64,000 bases of DNA from contig CM040106.1 in NCBI GenBank assembly GCA_022496805.1, positions 5,332,001 through 5,396,000 of the forward strand, in the 5' to 3' direction. This DNA comes from Pohlia nutans (taxonomy: Eukaryota; Streptophyta; Bryopsida; Bryales; Mniaceae). The position numbers and the translations under genes are program-made. Below the pieces are notes generated by a model. It was not told where the DNA came from, made no database searches, and saw nothing but the letters and a program-made list of their open reading frames with translations. This document shows positions 43,650 to 53,073 of this stretch, piece by piece (position 1 is the first letter of the stretch; each line of letters opens with the position of its first letter).

Positions 43650-44750
43650 TTAAGAACTCGGTGCGGGATCCACCTTCTTCTTCCGGGTCAGCTTCGGCTG
43701 CAGGGATTCCTTCTCCTCTTCGTCTTCTCTCGGGTCCTCCCTTCGCTTCGTCCTCAACTCTTGTTGAAGTCCTGCCCCACCCGGTCGGCCTACCTCCGAG
43801 TCCTTCCTCTTCTTCTGCCGCTCCATCTGCCGCGGCCTGACACCACCCGGTTGGCCTCCCTCCGGGTGGTCTTCTCTCCTCTTGGTTCTCAGCTCCGGAA
43901 TCACGCTGGCTCCACCCGATCGCACCAAGTCTTCCCTCTCCTTCCTGCGCTCCTCCCGGATGCTGCTCCTGTCGGGTTGAGGGGCCGGTGGAGCCATCTT
44001 CCTTTCTTCCGGTCGCAGCGAGGGTCCGGGCCGGCTGGTCCCCGCTCCTCCTCTCGGAAGTGCTGTCTTCTTCTTGGCTGGACTCCTCACCCCCGGAATA
44101 GGAGGAATCTCCAACCTCTTCTTCTTTTCCTTTGTGATGCGCTCTTCTTTCTCGTACAGGTGGTAGAGAAACGGGGCCAGCGGACATCCCTTCTTGTTCA
44201 CGAGGTTCCGGGCCCACTTCTGGCTGTTCCGGTGCACCAGGTACGCCGAGTTGATCTTCTTCTTCCGGAGGAGGGCGGAGAAGATACCTCTTGCCAGCGT
44301 TACCGTGAGGGTGGTGGGCTTCTCCGGGTTGAGGATTGGCACCACGTACTGGAGCAGCCGTTGCTCCCGGGGATCCTTGCAATCCGCCACTTTGAATCCG
44401 TCGTGGTCCGAGAGGTAGATGAAGCGCGCCTTCACCCAATCCGTGTTGCCCTTGATGCCCGGTTTAAGATCCTCGCTCGTGTCCGGGAAGTCGTACACGG
44501 CTTGCCAAAGCTTCCGGGTCCAATTCCCGTACTTCACCCGGATGGACGCCCGGAAGGCAGAGTCCATAGCTCCGCCCTCAATTTCTTCTAACATCCGAGC
44601 GTCCTGCACATCCCACACCTTCCCAAACAATCCCAAACACCCGATGGTCTTGAGGTCCTTGAGTAGGTCCCCGAAATCTCCCGAGCGCAGCGGAATCTCC
44701 AGAATCACCCTCTTCTCCGACATTTTGGACCCGACCTCTCTGCGCGCCAT
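43650..44750 (-). CDS. Element A protein, N-terminal 366 aa, unknown family
   Basis: The frame opens at ATG 44750 (MARREVGSKMSEKRV). Residues 1-215 form a compact, conserved-looking domain, with DLLKDLKTIGCLGLFGKVWD, IRVKYGNWTRKLWQAVYDFP, VVPILNPEKPTTLTVTLARG and KKGCPLAPFLYHLYE. It is followed by a highly charged, low-complexity tract built of imperfect units such as RREDHPEGGQPGGVRPRQ. Copy B encodes the same domain, which supports selection or recent common origin. It resembles vaguely the Gag-like or plant-transposon proteins of repeat families, but I cannot name it. It stops at TAA 43650-43652. Confidence 0.65.
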   Translation of the reverse strand: MARREVGSKMSEKRVILEIPLRSGDFGDLLKDLKTIGCLGLFGKVWDVQDARMLEEIEGGAMDSAFRASIRVKYGNWTRKLWQAVYDFPDTSEDLKPGIKGNTDWVKARFIYLSDHDGFKVADCKDPREQRLLQYVVPILNPEKPTTLTVTLARGIFSALLRKKKINSAYLVHRNSQKWARNLVNKKGCPLAPFLYHLYEKEERITKEKKKRLEIPPIPGVRSPAKKKTALPRGGAGTSRPGPSLRPEERKMAPPAPQPDRSSIREERRKEREDLVRSGGASVIPELRTKRREDHPEGGQPGGVRPRQMERQKKRKDSEVGRPGGAGLQQELRTKRREDPREDEEEKESLQPKLTRKKKVDPAPSS

Positions 44751-45450
44751 AGCTGATGCCTCCGGGTGCGCTTTTCCACTCCTTCGTGAATGGCGCGTCT
44801 CTCTCTCTGGTTGCGCTCTCTCTCTCTCTCTCTCTCCTGCAAATCACGCGTTTCCCTCTCCAAGCGCTCCCTTCCGCTTCCGTGATGCGCGCCTGACCTC
44901 CTGGAGCCCTCGCGCCTCTCTCTCCGGGTGCACACTCACTCCCTTCCGCAAACTCCGCCTGAAATTCCGGCGCTCACGGTCTGGGTGCTCGCCCTTCTCC
45001 AACTCCAACCTCACACTACTTTCTCTCCCCGGGCGCTCAAAATCTCCAAATGTCAGTCGCTCACTGCTTTCTCCCTCCGGACGCGCAATGGAAACCCTAA
45101 CACTCTCCGGAAATGCAAAAGCAGGTGCACGCGGAGGGCTGGAGGAACCGGGGAGAAATGAATAGTGAGCCGCCCAATTTAAGGCGGCCCAATTCAAATC
45201 TTGGATCGTGGCCGGGTCTGTCAAGAGCCCGTCCTCCGCCATCCAATTTCCCATCCGGTTTCCCGTCCGGTCCGCCGCCATTCCACGTTCCGTAGCGAAT
45301 ACTTAAGCGCGCACGAGAGCACGTACCACTCTCTCCAAATAAATAAAAGGCCATCATGAACGCTACATCTCCCATTTATGGCAGCTGGGGCTACCCCTTA
45401 CTGCCCTACAAATCCTAACTGCCCGTTTTTGAATAAAACGAGGTTCAACA
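44751..45450 (-). promoter_or_regulatory. Element A 5' leader / presumed promoter region
   Basis: This lies between the element's minus-strand start and the ATG. It contains a (CT)n run near 44812-44845 and an AATAAATAAAA stretch near 45340-45351. The same layout is present in copy B, so it is probably the promoter and leader. Confidence 0.4.
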
Positions 45451-45455
45451 TGGAG

Positions 45456-45743
45456 AGTGGTGACTATTGAAGGTATGAATGTTTGCTTACGAGCATGGAT
45501 GCATATTGCAGGTGTCTACGAAGCAGCATTCTACGGTTACCAAGCATACGCAATGCACAGACAGCAAACTCATCTACATGGCAATTTGGGAATGAAAAAG
45601 CCTCGTAATCACACCGTTCAAGCTACCGCGACACTACAATGCATTCTAGAGAAATCGGCGGACCACATGCCCCTCCGTACAAGGACGCTCAAATCCGGGG
45701 ACAAAGTCGTTTCCATGATTCTACCGGCAATCATTTAGTGGAA
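45456..45743 (+). pseudogene. Unknown repeat-family protein, 3' part (split by element A)
   Basis: This resumes the frame from 40893: VVTIEGMNVCLRAWMHIAGV, FYGYQAYAMHRQQTHLHGNL, PRNHTVQATATLQCILEKSA, LRTRTLKSGDKVVSMILPA, up to TAG 45736-45738, beyond which coding-like sequence continues briefly (WKDTKAIFAKMGLF). Phase is exactly preserved across the insertion. The HGN...KPR...HTVQATATL...SADHMP pattern looks like a conserved domain of an uncharacterised plant repeat family. Confidence 0.6.
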
Positions 45744-45886
45744 AGACACCAAGGCTATATTCGCTAAAATGGGACTATTCCAGAGATTTGGGACCTTTTC
45801 AACCCCTTGAAGTTGCCATATCCAGTACTTTGATTTGTGATAACTTAGAAAATTTTCCACTACGATGTTGCTAATTATAGTTGCGG

Positions 45887-46139
45887 GTGAATGCACACTA
45901 CGGTCACCCAATTCTTTTGTCAGTGCGCATTACGCTGCAAATCTTTAAAAGTCAACTAAGACAAATGTAACAAATGTTTTTAAGAAATTTTAATTTTCTA
46001 GAATTCTAAGATGTTTTTGGAAGGTAGGAAATTTTTAGGATTTTCAAAATCATTGTTATATTTTTCTTAATTGATTTTTAAAGATTTGCAGCGTGGTGCG
46101 CAGCGACAAAAGAATTGGGTGACCATAGTGTGCATTCAC
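45887..46139. mobile_element. Foldback MITE with ~65-bp inverted repeats
   Basis: GTGAATGCACACTACGGTCA... at 45887-45951 is mirrored by ...TGACCATAGTGTGCATTCAC at 46075-46139. The arms are about 90% matched around a ~120-bp AT-rich centre. No clear target duplication was found, so the superfamily is open. Confidence 0.8.
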
Positions 46140-46449
46140 GCAAGCACGTGAACTACTTTAAGGAAGTTTGGATCCCTTATTTGTCCCCCGAGATAACAAC
46201 TACGTATTTCAATTACTTTTGGAATTTTTTTTTCTGCGCATAATCCAACAATCTTCATAAGTATGTACGACCATCTAAATGATGTCTTTCGTCACTCTCT
46301 TTCATCGTGCAACTTCATTGAATGATTTCTACTCTATGCGTACTATGTTTAGTAACACTTGTCCCGGACGCATGACAATCTTTAATTGCAATATGTAATG
46401 ACGTTCATCGTCAACTACGTTACGGTCACTACTCAGGGAGTGCACTATT
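46140..46449. other. Short spacer, no gene seen
   Basis: Non-coding AT-rich DNA between the foldback MITE and the triplicated repeat. Confidence 0.4.
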
Positions 46450-46551
46450 CATTAAAACCAAGAAGTTAACCTTTGATAGGTTTCATTAGAACCAAGAAGT
46501 TAACCTTTGATAGGTTTCATTAAAACCAAGAAGTTAACCTTTGATAGGTTT
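46450..46551. repeat. 34-bp tandem repeat, three copies, at the 3' end of the transposase-like gene
   Basis: CATTAAAACCAAGAAGTTAA-type units start at 46450, 46484 and 46518. Each contains, on the minus strand, the last codons (MKPIKG) and stop of the gene that ends here. Confidence 0.9.
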
Positions 46552-49500
46552 CATACCTAACTCGGCATATAACATTTGAGCCTCGATAAAACCTAGCTTT
46601 AACGCTGAAATGATTTGATCATCTGATTCTAACCCTGCATAGTCGCCTTAGTTAGCCAACGGTAAAGTAGAGTTCTTCTCTAACTCTGTCCAAATATGAG
46701 TTTGTTTTTTATGAGCCCAGACAAACTGCGGCCCTTTAGGAATTGCCTCAAACTCTGCAATGCGAGCAATTGCTCCAGCGCTCTTTACTAGATCACATCC
46801 ATGATAATTTCGCTCAATCTGAATCATTCTTCTGACTTTGCTAAAGAAAATCTCGCATGCGTCTGAACCCATAAGGCTCAGAGGTTCTTCTAAATGGTTG
46901 TGTTGGTCTCGAAACAACTTTATCAATAGAACACTATAGTGACATGATAATTGTATATCTAAATATGCCTGTCTACTAATAAAGTTAGTTGCTAAATTGT
47001 ACGTATGAACCCCGAGATGGAGCTACAATTTCCACAAGCGAAAAAAGAACGATACTTTTGCCAATGCCTTCACTCTTTCGAATAAAGACATATGAGGTGA
47101 TAAGAATATATCTATATACGACGCAGTAATTTGTAAATACAACTCTGTACCTTTAGTTCTCTCCTTCTGATGGTTTGGATTCTCACTACTAGAGAGTGCG
47201 TAAAAACCAAGACAAAATCAACACAGATCTGTTGGAACCAACAGAGAATGGGTTTAACGTAGCAAACATTTAGTCATCTGCACAGAACCAACAAGTTTTC
47301 TCTTGGAACCAACAAGTTCCTGTTGATTTTCCTCTTGGAACCAACAAGTTCCTGTTGATTTTCCTCTTGGAACCAACAAGTTCCTGTTGATTTTCACGAA
47401 TCAACTGTTCCTAACCCGCACAGAACCAACAAAAATTTTGTTGATTTTGTGCGGGTTAGGAACCCCATTTCTCTAGTAGTGTCTGCTGCAGCTGCTGCAA
47501 ACATAATTGCACTTTGCGAGATGCTAACCTCTGTGCAATTGTCCAATTCTGAAGATCTTCACGCTTTATGTCTCCTTCCTGTAGTCCATGCCTATCAACT
47601 GAAAACGAGTGATACACTAAATAAATGTGATTCAAAGTAGCATTCTCATTGCCAAGAATGAGATGACGGCTTGGCAGATCTAAAAGATTCACAAGTTTTT
47701 TTCCGTTGTGAACAAAATCCTGATCATGAAGGCCACATACGTCATTATTGTGTAGGATACGGGCACTGAAATACCAACCATCCCATGGTACTCTAAACCG
47801 GTTGCCTCCTGAACTCATGAAATCTTCAAGCATAAGTTTTCTTCGTCTAGCGTCTCCATCTGAAGAATGCCCAATTAATGGCCTAAAAACAGCAGAAAGA
47901 TGTTTATTCCAAAGAACCCTAACTTTCTTCCACTGGTTTCGCACATCTTTGCTATCAAACCTATAACATGTAAGCTAAATTATAGCAACTAATCTGGGCA
48001 GACGTGCATGCAGAGGATTAACAATCAAAACCCTCGCATAATGAGCACGCACATTAGATTTGAACGAATTCACAATACTTTCGTAACCTATGACTCTAGA
48101 TCCCACTTCGACAATATAATCTGAAATACAATTATGATTGTCGATTGGACCACAAAACCCTAGTAGCACATCATCCCTTGCTACCCATCTGACCGATCGT
48201 TTCACCACTGTTTCATCTTCTGCTAGCATAGCAGGAACAGTGCCCAATTGTATTGAGGCAAGATTCATAGCACATTTGTAAACAACAGCAAGGTGCTGGA
48301 AGACTCCTTCATTCTCACCGACTTTATACTTCAAGGCTTTCCTAGTATCCCTTTTTGTTGTATCTAGCAATGGGCCACCCATATTCAAAGATAAAAAATG
48401 ATGTAACCTAGGTCCATCCCAAAGCTTGATAGTTTTAAACATAACTTTTGTGGCTTTACTATAACGTTTACCCTTGGGGTCTTCGTTTCCAACATTTTTT
48501 ATGATTGTCATAAATGATCACAAGAATTAGAACTCGATCCAACATGATCATGGGGCTCATTGACATAGACAAGGAAAGAACTCAAATCTCGTTGAGCATG
48601 GTCCTTTCCAGAAGGCGGCTTCGGTGGTCGTCCTGTTGGTTTTGGGTCGGAAGTTTAGAGCTGCGCAGCTCTAATAGAAGCTCCAATTGCAACATTATGA
48701 GCCTTGCCATTCATATGCTCACGAAGATTTGACTCCAACGACCCTATTTTTGGAAACAAATTCAACTACATCGAATCTAGGATGCAACGAATTTTTACAG
48801 CCCCCAATCGTGAGTAGTTTCCAGCAGTGCCTTCAACAATCTCAAAGCTACTTGTGGGGAAATCCACAGCAAATTGTTTGATTTGGTCCAGCGCTTTATC
48901 AACTCTAACCTTGTTTTCAGCCAATGTTTCCTCAACACTTACAATGGACTGATTTTCTAAGGATGAATTTAAACCATTTCGACCTTCATAAGCCTTGATG
49001 TGCCCATCACTATTGATGTGAGATCCCAAGTAATTGGCACATGCCTCGGATGGTTTGTTAGTACATGAACGATGGTACTTGTCATTTCATTCTTCACACT
49101 AAATATGGAACATGGCCTTCTTACCATCATCTCTTGTCTCCAACTCAAAGTTGTCGTACCGCCCAAGCTTCTTCAATTTGCGCCTTGTGTTATCGATCTT
49201 ATTTTGCCACTGCTGAACCTCTTTCAACAATGCACTTTTACTTCGCAGGCGGGTTACTCTTGACGGCACTTGTTCTCCGGTACCAATTGCCTCCATTCCA
49301 CTTGGAGGCGATAAAGGGCAGTCATCTTTTGTAGCAATGACTTGATCTTTTTGTTGCTCAGTCATAGGCAGGTCCCCACCATTACTAACTTGATCATCTG
49401 CTGACATACTAGACTCCCCAAACAACATGGGCCTCTTTCCACTGAAGCCAGCGTTTTGATTGACAAACCTAATGTATACAACATCTCCTTTCACCTTTAT

Positions 49501-49823
49501 TTTCTCTTCCTGATTGGTTGACAAAAAAGACTCATTCCACTCGTGAGCATTTGAAAAACACCACTGGTGATTTCATCTTCTCGGATTGCTGCTCTAATCT
49601 TGCTATAAGTAGCACCTAATGTTGAAAACACTGACCTTATTTGGTTGTGCTGCTCATCGCACTCTACAGACACAATTTTGAACTCTAAATCTTCTTCCAT
49701 TCTATAATCTCTTACAATACAACCCCAGATTCCCAACAAATCTGAATGGTGTCTTTAATCCATTCTGCACAAGTGTGGTCCTTCGGTGAGGTTATATTGA
49801 ATGCACTCCTCAAGACTGAACAT
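46552..49823 (-). pseudogene. Transposase-like gene of an uncharacterised family, decayed
   Basis: Starting at ATG 49823 (MFSLEECIQYNLTEGPHLCR), the minus strand encodes about 990 codons. The blocks, in order, are an N-terminal region (to 49497); a linker with coiled coil (LLKEVQQWQNKIDNTRRKLK); a zinc-finger-like piece ending SNLREHMNGKAHN (near 48700); and a core at 48511-47456 with MLAEDETVVKRSVRW, VLLGFCGPIDNHNC, RPLIGHSSDGDARRRKLMLE and DQDFVHNGKKLVNLLD. After the MITE at 47184-47481 come LSLMGSDACEIFFSKVRRM and ERNYHGCDLVKSAGA. The AEDE and SSDGD acidic motifs resemble an RNase-H-like transposase core, and I recall similar uncharacterised proteins in animals and plants (unverified). Several stops, one frameshift near 49520 and the MITE show it is dead. 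Confidence 0.6.
47184..47481. mobile_element. CACTA-type MITE interrupting the transposase-like gene
   Basis: TIRs are CACTACTAGAGA at both ends, with a 3-bp duplication TCT (47181-47183, 47482-47484). Inside are three 32-bp units (CTTGGAACCAACAAGTTCCT...) and a perfect 16-bp hairpin (47407-47422 with 47448-47463, GTTCCTAACCCGCACA). It lies between codons of the host frame. Confidence 0.88.
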
Positions 49824-50291
49824 CAGCTGCACCTCAATGCCTCTTACTGCACCTCAAGCTAACTGCAATCAGTGTTTGGTATGATGAAACACCGTCAACA
49901 AAATTGAGAGTTTCATCGACCTGCACATGGAATTTAAACACAACATTAGATAGCATGAATACAGTTGTCTTTCCCCAACACTTCAAATTTGTTAAACTTA
50001 TGTTTTCAGCGAAGTATATAATCCTGAACCTTGATAAATTCTAAGCCTTTTGAGTTCACATCTGAATTTAGACAAGTGAGTTGTACTTGTACAACTTGTA
50101 AACCAAGAAAACCCTAATTGAAGTTATAAATTAAACCAAGAAAACCCTAATTGAAGTTATAAATTAAACCAAGAAAACCCTAATTGAAGTTATAAATTAA
50201 ACCAAGCAAATCCTAATTGAAGTTATAAATTACTGCAAGTTTGAACAATTTGTTGTTATTTACTGCAAGTCGAGTTGAATAGCAAACTTAC
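49824..50291 (-). other. Intron-like spacer with 33-bp tandem repeats
   Basis: No exon was found between the transposase-like start and the CHY zinc-finger exons. Four 33-bp units start at 50101, 50134, 50167 and 50200 (AACCAAGAAAACCCTAATTG...), each containing a telobox-like AACCCTAA. Confidence 0.7.
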
Positions 50292-50402
50292 ATCATCGTC
50301 AAAAAACTTGCACTTGGAACAGAAGAATTCGCCCATGCAGACACCACAATTCTCACAGACTTGTTGCACATTTTTCTCGTGCTTGCACAATGAGCAAATC
50401 AC
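50292..50402 (-). other. Exon: CTCHY zinc ribbons
   Basis: Acceptor CCTTTGCAG and donor GATGAT|GTAAGT; it encodes [20 protein letters not shown] and [17 protein letters not shown] with paired CxxC ligands. Confidence 0.85.
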
Positions 50403-50523
50403 CTGCAAAGGCTCCACAAAAAACCCGTTCAGCACACGCTCTTCACTTTCAGATGAAAAACAACCAACCTGCAATTATGAAATTCAACAACTGCAAGTCT
50501 AAGATGAGTTTAGGGTCTCGTAC

Positions 50524-50587
50524 CTTTTCCACACTGTGACGGTCAATCTCGTGACGTTTCTTGTCATCTGTCTCATTTATATTCTAA
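50524..50587 (-). other. Exon: linker between CHY and CTCHY modules
   Basis: Acceptor TTTTTAG and donor GAAAAG|GTACGA; it encodes NINETDDKKRHEIDRHSVEK, matching the position of the linker in RCHY1-type proteins. Confidence 0.75.
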
Positions 50588-50857
50588 AAAGCAAACCGAA
50601 AACAGATGAGTATGTCGATAATTAACTCCTAGAACGCCATCACTAAACTTTGCAACAATGTCATTTTATTATTTTACCTCAGTTTTCTGATTACAATACA
50701 TCATGATTTAAAGCTCGTGTTCTATATTACAAGATCAAGAGCATTCCATCGTGTCAAACTGAATTTATTTTCAAACAATCAGATGATTTACAGCAGGGGC
50801 TCCAATTTTTGTACACTATATAACATTCGATTCACACAAACAAACACTTCTACACAC

Positions 50858-50945
50858 CTTGGCGTCGTTGTGGCAATGTCGGCAATCAAAGACCTCGTTG
50901 CAGCACAGAGCACCGATCTTACATCGCCTTTTGTAATGTGCACAT
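50858..50945 (-). other. Exon: CHY zinc finger
   Basis: Acceptor TTTACCAG and donor GCCAAG|GTGTGT bound an 88-bp exon reading [20 protein letters not shown] then CRHCHNDAK. All Cys/His ligands of the first CHY module are kept. Confidence 0.85.
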
Positions 50946-51147
50946 CTGGTAAAGAATACAAGATAAAACAGAGTCAAACTCCATCTCTGAATCATTATTG
51001 AGTCTAAGGATCCCAACATGCTTCGATATTCTTCCCTGTGAATAAATAAATATAGAATAGGTAGTATTAACACTTCCCTGCAAAGAAAGCCGCAAAATTG
51101 TTACTACATATGAGGATATTATCACAATCAACCACAAATACTTGGTC

Positions 51148-51272
51148 AGCTTGAACCATGCGTTTCACACATTCACTGTTCATAAAACGGTCAGCAAGAT
51201 CTATAGTTCATGCTTCATCGGCCAAAGCTGCAGCGGCCACAGGATCCCCATAATGCTTCAATATTCTTCCCT
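51148..51272 (-). other. Exon-like block of unknown origin
   Basis: After CAG at 51273 the frame reads GRILKHYGDPVAAAALADEA, then TGA, then TIDLADRFMNSECVKRMVQA. A closely similar start (GGAAGAATATCGAAGCATG) recurs at 51027-51046, and a weaker relative (ATCCTAAAGTTATGCGGATC) near 51380-51399, so the segment was duplicated. Confidence 0.4.
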
Positions 51273-51896
51273 GTAAATAGAGCAGGTAGCATTAATACTT
51301 CCAGCACAACATCAATATATCAAAAAAACCAGGTGAAACAAAATAGAACATGGAATACTGCAGAGGCAGCAACCAACCAGGATCCGCATAACTTTAGGAT
51401 TTTATTTCGATTAACTGGTGGAAGTAACATGTCAGTAAACAACATTACACTTAGTCAAACTCAGGCCATACAGAAGCATGACTAACAGTACTCAAGCAAC
51501 CCTTCTAACATAGATAATTTATTTTGGAACATAGAGAAGACGTTAACATCCAGGAGTTTGAATTGAAACATGTTCTTTCTTACCGTGGCGCTTCACTCCA
51601 ATGGACAACTTCCACGCCTCCAACTGCTCTTCCAAGAGATCGCCGTCGTCGTCCTCGACATCAGAGTCCAAGCAGCTCCTATGCCCCTGCAGGCATCCAC
51701 AACGGTCAATCAACAATTACCCGTGAACCATGCCTTAGGGTTCCGCTTTCTGCATGACCGTGAACTATGCCTTAGGGTTAATCAAAACAAATAGGAGAAC
51801 GGACCATCGAATCGAAGAACAAAGAACAGGATGGTCAAGCTTTGATTGAGCTTACAAAAAAACAGTGGTCAACGATTGAGCTACTGACGTTTGGTG

Positions 51897-53073
51897 TGTC
51901 GTAGCACGTGGTACAGGATACTCCCCTAGAGCGCACTTTTTCGTATTAAAAAATGCTCGTAAAGGTGATTTCCGGGTTATCGTTCCGCGGAGACTCTGTG
52001 AAGTGGGAAAAGTCCGGAAACGGGTCCGGATTGATGACTCCTCTCTTCCTATCACCAATTAACTCCTTCTTTCTGTACTAAACCGGATCTTTTCCTACTG
52101 ACTGATCCGGCTATGGCTAGATCCGGATTTTGTCCGGATTCAAAGTTTATCCAACCCTACTCTACCAGGTCTATCCTAACCACTTATCCTGGTTTTACTT
52201 AACCTTTTTTTTCCCTCAGAGGGTTCTCCATTTGCATATTAAGGATGCTGGATTTAAAGACACACCCTTCCCTATTGATTTCAGTGACGGGGAATTCACC
52301 ACCTCCCGTTTATCCTAACTCAACTCCTCGATGCGGGTACTTTCCGTATTGCTCTTCAACTATAGATTCATCCCAAACCCACAGCCGATCACACAAGCGC
52401 AACCCAGTTTCTCCCCAAAATACTACAACGACTTGTTAACCAGAATGGACAGTATCCGGGGTGTCCGGAAGCGATTGGATTCCTAACGAACTGTTTTACT
52501 TTGACTCCTCCGTACCCTAAATTTACAAGATCTACCCGGGTGCTGGCACCTCTACCAAACTACCCGTCCAAGAGTTTTGAGAAAACCAGAGTACCCCCTC
52601 CTGTTCACTCAGCCACTAACCTGGATTATCCCCTGCAACCGGGCGCAGAAAACCCCACATTCAAACGATCCTAACTCCCCCAAATCTTCTACCCGGTTTC
52701 TTAACTGGTTCTACACCTGAACCCGGTTAGTCCATCCGGTTACCAAGGGACTAATTGGACCACTATTTCAAGCAACAACACAAGCACCCACGCACACACA
52801 CACACAACTTTGAGGAAAAGAACATGCGCCTCTACTCATTTACACGGAACAGTGGTACTCAAAAAGACCCAAGGAATGAAGAACATTCCTCGATAAGAAG
52901 CCACCCCAAATGCCCGAATCCGGGAAATCCTCAGATCCTAGAATCCCGGGATCCAGAAATCCAGGGAGCTCTCTTCACGGTTCAGTTTCTATCCTAAACT
53001 GTCACTAACATTTAAATTCTAAAAAGTCTATTCACAAAATGTCTTCTAATCTACCTACTCAAAAAAGCCTACC
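51897..53073 (-). other. Element B 3' non-coding part
   Basis: Collinear with 40894-42148 of element A, including a short (CA)n run near 52794-52806. No coding. Confidence 0.7.

Larger units (their letters stand above)
40894..45450 (-). mobile_element. Element A: 4.56-kb ORF-bearing element with LTR-like ends
   Basis: Homology to the copy at 51897-56159 starts exactly at TGTCGTAGCA and ends exactly at AGGTTCAACA. Perfect 5-bp duplications, TGGAG, flank it (40889-40893 and 45451-45455). TG...CA ends and a 5-bp duplication are the signature of retroviral-type integration. No repeat of the terminal sequence exists inside, and no RT or integrase is visible, so it behaves like a giant solo LTR or a non-autonomous LTR derivative. 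The minus strand carries a gene for a charged coiled-coil protein, and a (CA)n tract sits near 41802-41820. Confidence 0.85.
50292..51700 (-). pseudogene. CHY/CTCHY zinc-finger gene (RCHY1/MIEL1-type), 5' exons only
   Basis: At least three minus-strand exons match the N-terminal half of plant RING and CHY zinc-finger E3 ubiquitin ligases. They are the CHY finger (50945-50858), a linker exon (50587-50524) and the first CTCHY ribbons (50402-50292). An upstream acidic exon (about 51690-51584, donor CACG|GTAAGA) encodes LDSDVEDDDGDLLEEQLEAW and may be the start, and a further exon-like block lies at 51272-51148. Splice signals are good and the zinc ligands are intact. The rest of CTCHY and the RING that would bind E2 are not found downstream. 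Instead a transposase-like gene follows on the same strand. It is either a captured fragment, a truncated gene or a chimera. Confidence 0.75.

Noticed and set aside
43054..45295. Long plus-strand frames opposite the element A gene (also 53196-54995 in element B)
   Set aside because: GC-rich shadows of the minus-strand coding sequence, Ser/Pro/Leu-rich with no domain and not conserved between the two copies.
50101..50232. Interstitial telomere repeats (AACCCTAA words)
   Set aside because: Only one such word per 33-bp unit; the unit itself is not telomeric.
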